Shown here one piece after another: positions 39,084-46,400 of a stretch of 64,000 nt of DNA; position 1 is the first letter of the stretch, and every line of letters begins with the position of its first letter. Both the position numbers and the translations under genes were made by a program. Where the stretch lies: positions 238,628 through 302,627 of the forward strand of contig JACPAV010000002.1 in NCBI GenBank assembly GCA_016180645.1, read 5' to 3'. A model generated the notes under the pieces. That model saw only the letters and a list, made by a program, of their open reading frames with translations, made no database searches and was not told where the DNA came from. Origin of the DNA: Nitrospirota bacterium. GTDB taxonomy: Bacteria; JACPQY01.

Positions 39084-39653
39084 GTGACGAACACCATCGG
39101 GAGATACATTCTCATCAGGCACATTCCGAATGCGATCACTTTCCTCAGGCTGCTGCTGTGCATCGCCTTGGCGGCCTTTCTCATCCGTCAGAACTATCAG
39201 GGGGCACTCTTCGTTTACATTGTCGAGGAAGTTCTGGACCAGGCGGACGGGAAGCTCGCCCGGCTCCTCAGCGCCGGATCCGAGACCGGCCGAGTTTTCG
39301 ATCCTTTCGTGGACACCTTAGTCCACCTCACTGCGTTTTCCGGCTTGCTCACCATGGGCGCCATCCCTCTGTGGATGTTCCTCGTGATCCTCTTCCGCGA
39401 ACTCCTCATGGGCTTCCTCCGTCTTCTGGCCTCGGTTCAGGGAGAAAGGATCGGTGCCCATTGGCCCGGCCAGGCCAAGGCGCTTCTTCACGCCGTGGCG
39501 ATTGTTTTTTCGCTGGCCACGCTGGCTTACCCCCGAGAGTACGGGCTTGGGATCTCCGGTTGGATGGCCGTAGCCGCCTCCGCAAGTGTCGCCTCCGGGG
39601 CCATTTATCTCTGGGTGTATCGGCTCGTCCTTCGAAAGGCCTTTGCGACGTGA
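39084..39653 (+). CDS. CDP-alcohol phosphatidyltransferase (first)
   Basis: 189 aa from GTG 39084. The family motif D-x2-DG-x2-AR-x8-G-x3-D-x3-D is complete (DQADGKLARLL, then GRVFDPFVD), with about five transmembrane helices around it. Joins a CDP-activated lipid to an alcohol such as glycerol phosphate or inositol phosphate, at the inner membrane. Looks PgsA-like in size; the alcohol acceptor is not readable. Its TGA overlaps the next gene's GTG as GTGA. Confidence 0.88.
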   Translation: MTNTIGRYILIRHIPNAITFLRLLLCIALAAFLIRQNYQGALFVYIVEEVLDQADGKLARLLSAGSETGRVFDPFVDTLVHLTAFSGLLTMGAIPLWMFLVILFRELLMGFLRLLASVQGERIGAHWPGQAKALLHAVAIVFSLATLAYPREYGLGISGWMAVAASASVASGAIYLWVYRLVLRKAFAT

Positions 39654-40648
39654 GAGATGTCGCAATCCGGTTGGATGAAGAAACTTCCGCCGGAGCCGGA
39701 CTTTGGATTTGGAATCAGACCGTATTGGAACGCTTGTTGAGACTTTGTCGCGATTCGGGAGTTGCCGTTAGGACGGGAGCCCACTCTCCGGGTGATCTCC
39801 CCGCCCATCTCGTTTGCTCCACCCGGTTCTTCAAAGCCTATCTGGAGTCCGGGCAGTCTTTCGATCCATTCGCCTGCTCAACGCGTTTTGCTTTTGATTT
39901 GTGCTCGGATCCGGGATCCGTCCGTCGCGCCAAGCGACGGCTCTTCGCGGATGCGAAAAAGCCGACGGATGGCTGGGTGTCCAGAAATCTCAACGCGAAA
40001 CTTTCGATCCCGCTGTCGCGGATCCTGGCGGAGCTGCCGCTCCACCCGAATGGGATCACCTTCCTGAACGTCCCCTTGGGCATTGCCGCTGCATGGCATG
40101 CCGCCCGTCCCGGATACGGGGCGGCGGCGACCGCCGGCCTCTTGTTCCAGTTCGCCTCCGTATTCGACGGGTGTGACGGGGAAATCGCCCGGACAAAACT
40201 TCAGGTCACGAAACTCGGCGGTTGGCTGGATACGATGGTTGACAATCTGGCCTATCTCCTTTTCTTTCTTGGGGTGGGCATCTGGCAGGCGCAGCAGAAA
40301 GATCAAGGCGTCTACCTCCATGCCATGGGAGTGGCCCTAATGTTCCTCGCCGGCTCACTCATTCTTACCTACGTCGGCATGAAACGAATGGGCACTGAAT
40401 CTCATCACGAATACCGACAAGCCCTGGATCGGCTCTTCCGAGATCGCGCTCCCCTGAGGCTCTTCCATCGGATCTCCTTTCTCAGCAAGCGGGAGAATTT
40501 TGCGTTGGGGATCTGCCTCCTCTGTCTGCTGAATCTCCGAGAAGTCGTGTACTGGGGTGTGCTGGTCGGCCTCGGTCTCTATTCCGCCGTGGTTTGCTCC
40601 TCCTTCCCGGCCTTGATCGAGAGGCTTGGCAGGGGACGGGAGCGATAA
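39650..40648 (+). CDS. CDP-alcohol phosphatidyltransferase (second), DIPP-synthase-like with N-terminal domain
   Basis: 332 aa from GTG 39650, overlapping the previous stop. The motif is DGCDGEIARTKL then GGWLDTMVD, complete. Before it, KKPTDGWVSRNLNAKLSIPLS and LHPNGITFLN resemble the linker of bifunctional inositol-phosphate cytidylyltransferase/DIPP synthases. The first ~90 residues (RDVAIRLDEETSAGAGLWIW) have no usable nucleotidyltransferase motif, so that half is lost or changed. Membrane enzyme with about six helices; product may be an inositol-type phospholipid or soluble diester. Acceptor unknown. Confidence 0.82.
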   Translation: MRDVAIRLDEETSAGAGLWIWNQTVLERLLRLCRDSGVAVRTGAHSPGDLPAHLVCSTRFFKAYLESGQSFDPFACSTRFAFDLCSDPGSVRRAKRRLFADAKKPTDGWVSRNLNAKLSIPLSRILAELPLHPNGITFLNVPLGIAAAWHAARPGYGAAATAGLLFQFASVFDGCDGEIARTKLQVTKLGGWLDTMVDNLAYLLFFLGVGIWQAQQKDQGVYLHAMGVALMFLAGSLILTYVGMKRMGTESHHEYRQALDRLFRDRAPLRLFHRISFLSKRENFALGICLLCLLNLREVVYWGVLVGLGLYSAVVCSSFPALIERLGRGRER

Positions 40649-40655
40649 GCAGCAC

Positions 40656-42131
40656 ATGCCCAAGATCATCTTCATCGACGCCCCGACAACGCCCCAGGAG
40701 CGGATCGGGAAGCTTTCACGGATCATCAATCTGAGTCGGGACCGCCCCCATCTCGGTATCCTGACCCTTGCGGCAGTGGCCCGTCAGAACGGGTGGAACG
40801 CGGCGGTCGTCGATCCATACCCGTTCCAGTGGACGGATGAAGCTATCGCGACGCAGGTACAAGAGTTCGGTCCGGATATCATCGGAATCTCCTCCCATAC
40901 CTTGGGCGTCTTGAATGGGAACCGGCTGGCCGGGCTGCTGAAGGAGCGCTTGCCGGGTGTGCCGATCCTCAACGGCGGACCTCACGCCACCTCGGCGCCG
41001 GCGGACACCCTCCGTGAGTGCGGGAACTACGACATTCTCGTCATCGGCGAGGGCGAGGAGACGCTGCTGGAGTTGCTGAAGGCGCTTCCCGGCCGTCCGT
41101 TGGAGGAGACGCTAAGCTCCATCAACGGCATCGCGTTCCGCGCGGCGGACGGCCGCATCGTGCTTAGCGGGCACCGGGATAACACGCAGCCTCTCGACTC
41201 ACTTCCCATGCCGGCTTGGGATCTCCTGCCACAGTATCCTTTTCTTTACAGCCCTTCTCTGTCGTCCGGCGCAGGGAGTCGCCCGACAGGCTCCCTCTTC
41301 ACCACGCGGGGCTGCCCGTGGAATTGCACTTTCTGCGACCGGGGCGTGTTTGGAGATCGACTCCGGGCTTTCTCCGCCCGGGCCGTGATGGACCAGGTCC
41401 TCCACCTGTACCACGTGTACGGCATCCGGGAACTCATGTTCGGCGATGACACGTTATTTGTGGACCGGGACCGGATGTTCGAATTGGCCGAGCTCCTGAT
41501 CGGCGCGAAGCTGGATCTCCGCTGGGAGTGCATGGCGCGGGTGGTGGATGCCAACGACAAGCTCTACGCGGCCGTGAAACGGAGTGGGTGCTTTGAAATC
41601 TCGTACGGGATCGAGAGTGCCGTAGACGAGGTTTCCCAAAACGTCGCCAAGCCTCTCACGCGCAAGATCGCCCGGCGCGCAGTCGAAATCACGAAGAAGG
41701 CCGGTATTCGGGCGCGCGGATATTTCATCTTCGGTCTGCCCGGGGACACGGAGCGGACCCTTCAAGAGACGGGACATTTCATTCTCCATTCCGGCTTGGA
41801 CGATGCCGCCATCTTCGCCTGCACGCCGTACCCCGGATCGGCGCTCTACGAAAGGGCGCACGAGTACGGTACGTTCGAGAAGCGGTGGGACAAGATGAAC
41901 AATGTGGACATCGTGTTCGTACCCCACGGACTCACGCCCGAGAAGATCGAGGCAATGAGGATGGCCGTGATGCGCAAGTTCTACGTCAATCCCCGGTTCA
42001 TGTGGAATTGGGGGCGAAGACTCGTCCGGGACAACGGCTGGGCGGAACTCGGTCGACGTGCCGGTGTGTATACACGCTTTTTCGGCCATATGCTGGGGGA
42101 GTTTGTGTCGGGCCTAGGGAGGGGGGCATGA
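40656..42131 (+). CDS. B12-binding-domain radical SAM enzyme
   Basis: 491 aa from ATG 40656 (MPKIIFIDAPTTP), seven bases after the preceding stop. Residues about 1-150 form a cobalamin-binding-like Rossmann domain (DRPHLGILTLAAVARQNGW, ILNGGPHAT, GEGEETLLELL), lacking the DxHxxG motif, as many of this group do. The SAM iron-sulfur motif is CPWNCTFC. GDDTLFVDR and YFIFGLPGDT complete the barrel. Family members methylate or rearrange lipids, antibiotics and cofactors. Placed after two phospholipid synthases, so a lipid substrate is plausible (inference). Confidence 0.88.
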   Translation: MPKIIFIDAPTTPQERIGKLSRIINLSRDRPHLGILTLAAVARQNGWNAAVVDPYPFQWTDEAIATQVQEFGPDIIGISSHTLGVLNGNRLAGLLKERLPGVPILNGGPHATSAPADTLRECGNYDILVIGEGEETLLELLKALPGRPLEETLSSINGIAFRAADGRIVLSGHRDNTQPLDSLPMPAWDLLPQYPFLYSPSLSSGAGSRPTGSLFTTRGCPWNCTFCDRGVFGDRLRAFSARAVMDQVLHLYHVYGIRELMFGDDTLFVDRDRMFELAELLIGAKLDLRWECMARVVDANDKLYAAVKRSGCFEISYGIESAVDEVSQNVAKPLTRKIARRAVEITKKAGIRARGYFIFGLPGDTERTLQETGHFILHSGLDDAAIFACTPYPGSALYERAHEYGTFEKRWDKMNNVDIVFVPHGLTPEKIEAMRMAVMRKFYVNPRFMWNWGRRLVRDNGWAELGRRAGVYTRFFGHMLGEFVSGLGRGA

Positions 42132-42147
42132 AAGGGAAGCTAGAGCG

Positions 42148-42241
42148 TCTAACAGAATGCGTAGGGGAGGGTCTTCAGACCCTCCCGACAAGAGCGAGCA
42201 TCTGAAGATGCTCCCCTACGAATCGGCATTCCGTCAGAGTC
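42148..42241. repeat. GTAGGGGAG twin-hairpin element, copy D, with outer arms
   Basis: Core 42161-42219 (59 bp). Flanks CTAACAGAATGC and GCATTCCG form outer arms. Almost identical over about 90 bases to copy F. It lies between the two radical SAM genes. Confidence 0.88.
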
Positions 42242-42278
42242 TCTTGGCAGTTTTCAGTCATCCGTCATCAGCCCATAC

Positions 42279-43409
42279 ATGAAGAATTGGATTTTGGGAC
42301 GGATCGTGCATGGATTGCTCCGTCTCCTGTCGATGGCTCCAGGACTGTCGGCTCGGCTCATGGGCCTGGTCACCGGAAACAAGAAGTTGAAGGCCTTTGC
42401 CGCCCGGCCCCTGCTCGTCCGCAGGGCCGCCGAAGCCCTCCTGCATAACGGCGTGCTCCTATCGCAGCTCAACGTCACCAACGCCTGCAACGAGAAATGC
42501 CCCATGTGCAACCTGTGGGAAGAGGGCACGCGGATGCCGCTGGACCAAGTCAAGCTGTGTATCGACCGCATCGCCGAAATGGGGTCTTTCATCCTCACGA
42601 TCACGGGAGGTGAGCCGTTCACGCATCCGGATATCGGAGAGATCATTGATTACGCGCGCGACAAGCCGTTCTTCCTCAACCTCAATACCAACGCAAGTCT
42701 GCCCCTGAAAGTGTACCAGAGGGCCGACCTTGACAAGATCGATCTGGCCATCGTCTCATTCCATGCGCTGGACGAGCTCAAACTGGAAAGAATTACGGGC
42801 GTCAGGGGTACTCTGGCGAGAGTTGTGGACACCCTGAGATACTTCCGGGACGAAACCACGATGCGCGTCGTCCTGAAATTCGTCATTCAGCGGGACAATC
42901 GCGGGGAAGTCGAAAAAGTACAGGAGTTCGCCGACCGCGAAGGATTCACCGTCGAGTATCACCCCGTCATGGTGGACGGCGCCAACCGGCCCGTGACGAC
43001 GGACAAGACGGAGCTTCTCCTCGGGCAAGAGGAGTACATGGATACGCTCCTTCGAATCCGTGAGATCAAGAAAACGGGCCGCAATTTCGAGTCTTCCGTT
43101 TATTATGACTTTTGCTTGAAGGCCGCGAGGAGAGGGTCTTGGGGATGGGGTTGCGATGCCGGCATCAACTACCTCAGCGTGTATCCGGACGGCCGGTTCG
43201 GCATATGCAAGGACGTCTACACGTCGGCGAAGATCACCGACGTCGATTTTCCAGACCGGTACCGCAGCGGGGCGTTTCAGGAGGAGATGAGGGCGCTACG
43301 CGAATCTTGCTCAGGCTGCAACTGGAGCTGCTACGTCACCGCCTCGAAGTTGGCCGGGCTGGCGCGGAACCCCGATCTTCGGGAATTCCGCCTCCTGCAG
43401 GCGATCTGA
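42279..43409 (+). CDS. Radical SAM/SPASM protein
   Basis: 376 aa. An amphipathic N-terminal stretch (WILGRIVHGLLRLLSMAPGL) may sit on the membrane. The iron-sulfur motif is CNEKCPMC, then ITGGEPFTHPD; the C-terminal Cys set (CDAGINYLSVYPDGRFGIC, CSGCNWSC) suggests a SPASM/twitch auxiliary cluster. Such enzymes often modify peptides or sugars/lipids. It ends with a TGA that abuts a 59-bp palindrome. Separated from the B12 radical SAM gene by repeat copy D, so co-expression is likely but not certain. Confidence 0.87.
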   Translation: MKNWILGRIVHGLLRLLSMAPGLSARLMGLVTGNKKLKAFAARPLLVRRAAEALLHNGVLLSQLNVTNACNEKCPMCNLWEEGTRMPLDQVKLCIDRIAEMGSFILTITGGEPFTHPDIGEIIDYARDKPFFLNLNTNASLPLKVYQRADLDKIDLAIVSFHALDELKLERITGVRGTLARVVDTLRYFRDETTMRVVLKFVIQRDNRGEVEKVQEFADREGFTVEYHPVMVDGANRPVTTDKTELLLGQEEYMDTLLRIREIKKTGRNFESSVYYDFCLKAARRGSWGWGCDAGINYLSVYPDGRFGICKDVYTSAKITDVDFPDRYRSGAFQEEMRALRESCSGCNWSCYVTASKLAGLARNPDLREFRLLQAI

Positions 43410-43468
43410 TATATTCGGTGACCGTATACTATTATTGATGTAAATAGAGTATACTGTCACCGAATATA
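43410..43468. repeat. 59-bp long palindrome, copy 2
   Basis: 21-base arms (43410-43430 and 43448-43468, one mismatch) around 17 bases, the same size and sequence plan as copy 1. The outer ends read TATATTCGG / CCGAATATA instead of TATAATCGG / CCGATTATA: both arms changed together, keeping the pairing. It fills the gap between the stop codons of two convergent genes exactly. Confidence 0.92.
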
Positions 43469-46400
43469 CTACGGCGCGCCGGCCAGGGGCACTTCGTAGA
43501 CGACGGCCCCGTTCGTTCCCACGGTGATGCGGGTGGTTGCGCCGACCGTCCGGAGGCTGAGGGTGGAGTCCTGAGCCGAGACGCCCAGATTGAACGGATA
43601 GCCCTCGTTCCCACCCACCAAGGTGCCGGGAGCCACGCCGTCTGTCGAGCTGCACGAGGTCTCACTCTCGTTGTCGCAGAGGGCCTCCACCGCGTAGAGC
43701 TTCCCTGAATTGGAGATGAGGTATACGATCCCATTCACGATGAGGGGTTCGCGCAGGGGGACGCCGCTCTCGAGCATTTTCGGAAAGTTTGCGTTGCAGG
43801 TGGCGCCCTGCGTACAAGGTGCGTTGCCGGTTTGGCAGACACAATAGAGCCGGCCTCCCACGTCAACGGAATAGACTTCGTCCGTGAAGCTCTGCCAATA
43901 GATCTTGGCCCCCACGGCGATGGAATTGGAAACGGAGTAGGGCGTGATCAGGTCCGAGTAGGCGTCGGGCGGGATGGCCGAGCAGGCCACGTCGTTTTCA
44001 GTGTTTTGCAGCATGTACAACTTGGCCGAGGCCCCGCCCATCGTGCCGAAAAAGAGTTTGCCGAAACTGCCCGTGATCCACGCCTGGATCTCGCCCGCCA
44101 AGCCGCTTCGGCTACAACCGACCGCAACGGGAGCCGTGGGCGGCTCCAGCTTGACTCTGTGGATCGAACCGGTGGAGCAGTTGCTTCCAGTGTGCATCCA
44201 CTTCGGGTTCCACGTACCTTTCACGGCCGGCGTGGAGGTGACGCTCACGCTCGCACCCGTGCATCCGCCGAGATTGACGATCTGTTCACGGAAGGTTGTG
44301 TCGCCGTCATAGGCATCTTCGTTTTCGACCCCGAATAGGCAGGTGGTTTTGTTCGCTCCTGAGTCCGACGTACCGCCGAAGTAGACCAGCTTGTCGTCCA
44401 CCACCGGGCCTGTGGTGGCGACCACCGGCGATACCTTGCAGGTTCCACCCGACGTCTCCAGGACCTTGGGCCAGCCGGCCGAAACGGAAAGGGGAGACGC
44501 CGGCGTGCCGTCCGGGTCGCCGGTTTCGGTGTTCTGGATCTTGAAGACTTTTCCCGCATCAGTCGTCACGAAGAGGTAGTCGTTCGTTCCCGAGTCGTAC
44601 CAAGAATAGGGAGCGCCCACGACGCTTCCGCTTCCCACGCCCAAGTCCAATGTTTGGACGAGAGAGAAAGAGGAATTGAGCAGATAGATCTTGTTCCCGT
44701 TCGCGGCCACGTAGGTACCGATGTAGACGGCCCCCGTATCGACGGCGGAGAGGGGGAAGCCGCGCACTTTCACCGCGTCGCCCTCGGCCCCCTGGAAGCT
44801 CTCATGGGCCTTGAGCGCTGCGGCACAGATCTGCGTGGTGTTGGTTTCAGGGGTTCCCGCGTTATTTACGGCCCGAACGGTGTAGCAGTACTTTGTGTTG
44901 GCCGAGAGCGACTGGCCGTTGTCCGTGCAGTTGCCGTCGCCGGTTCCATCATCGTAGCACGCACTCGTGGAGCCATCGACCAGAAGGGATCCCGGGGCGC
45001 CGCACGAGGGCGTGCATCGGTAGAGCACGTGCTTCTGGATGCCGGACTCGCCATCGGAGCCCCCGGTCCAGGTCAACTTGAGCGTGCGGTCGCCGGATTC
45101 CACCACCGCGAAGGAGGTCGGCGACGTCGGCGCCGTGGTGTCGACCTTGTACTCATTGAGGCTCGCGCAGCCGGTCCCATCCGTGCAGTAGGTCACGGAG
45201 TTGTTGACATTGTCCGTCACGACATAACGGTATTGGTAGCAGCCGGTGGTCAGACCCGTGTCGCTGACCGGCGAAGAACCCGGATCGGTGGAGATGGTGG
45301 ACCACGAACCGTACCCGCTGCAACTCCCGGCGGAGAGCGTCCCTGACCGCCGCTGAACGAGACGGCCTGCCACGCCGGACCCGCCATCCGTCGGGTTGAC
45401 GAAACTGACGGATGCGCTTGTTGAGGATGTGAAAGTGTTTGAATAGGAGACGGAGCCACCGGAAGGAGCCGTGTTGTCATACGTGTAGGTGAACGTGCAG
45501 GTGGTTGAGTTCGCGGCCTTGTCGTATACAGTCATTGTGGGTGTAGCTGAAGCCGTGTCCGAGGTCCACGAGTAGAGCTTGTTGAATGCGGCGGGTTGGA
45601 TCACATTTGCAGTGGCGGTCTGGAGGGCGGCAGGAAAGTTCACATAGGCCACACCGGCAGTCGCATCGGCCGCACCCGAATTGACGGTGAAATCGCCGGC
45701 CACCGCGTTGTTGTAGTAGACCGTGGCCCCCGTAGCATATTGATAGGCGGCGGACGTGCCCTCGGTGATTGACACGGAGCAGGTGGGAATCGTCCAGTCC
45801 GCACCGTACTCCTTGGTCATCGTGGCGGTGTTGTTGACGTGATCGGCCAGATCGAGCTTGACATCGCACAGGTTGGAACCCTGGTCGCGGCAGTTCAGCC
45901 CCGCCCCAACGGACACGGAGTAAGTCCCAAAGGGAGCACGATCGGCCCCGTTGACGGTGACCGTGACATTGCTGGTGACCGTCCGGGTGCTCGCTCGGAA
46001 CGCACCGGTATGATCGAAATACGTGGAGTTGTTGTAGAGCGTGTAAGCCCATCCATTCAGTGTAACGTTATCGAGGCAAACGGTGGTGGCATCCACGGCG
46101 AGCGGTACCCATTGATCGCGCTGGGCGGGGAAGGAACCTTGAGAGCGGCGAGAACATGTGCCATCCGTGCCCCACGCGATGCTGTTCGCGCCCCAATAGG
46201 CGCGCTGCTCCCAATCGGCGTCGTTGAATTGGAGCATGACTTCGGTGGGTACGCTCGTGGATGGAACGTAGATCCACTGGTACAGCCAACCGCCGCTGGG
46301 AACGGTGATCGTTTCGCTCGCTCCGGAGAAATAGTGCTGGTGGGGATTGCCCGCATTGTTGTCGTAGTTGGCCTGCGTGCCGGTGTATTTCGTCGCCCCG

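Noticed and set aside
39029-39649. N-terminal 207 codons of the long frame that contains the second phosphatidyltransferase
   Set aside because: They overlap the first phosphatidyltransferase in another frame; GTG 39650 overlapping its stop is the better start.
43410-43468. Simple intrinsic terminator
   Set aside because: The stem is long enough, but no T-run follows on either strand, and the same element sits between divergent genes at 38966.
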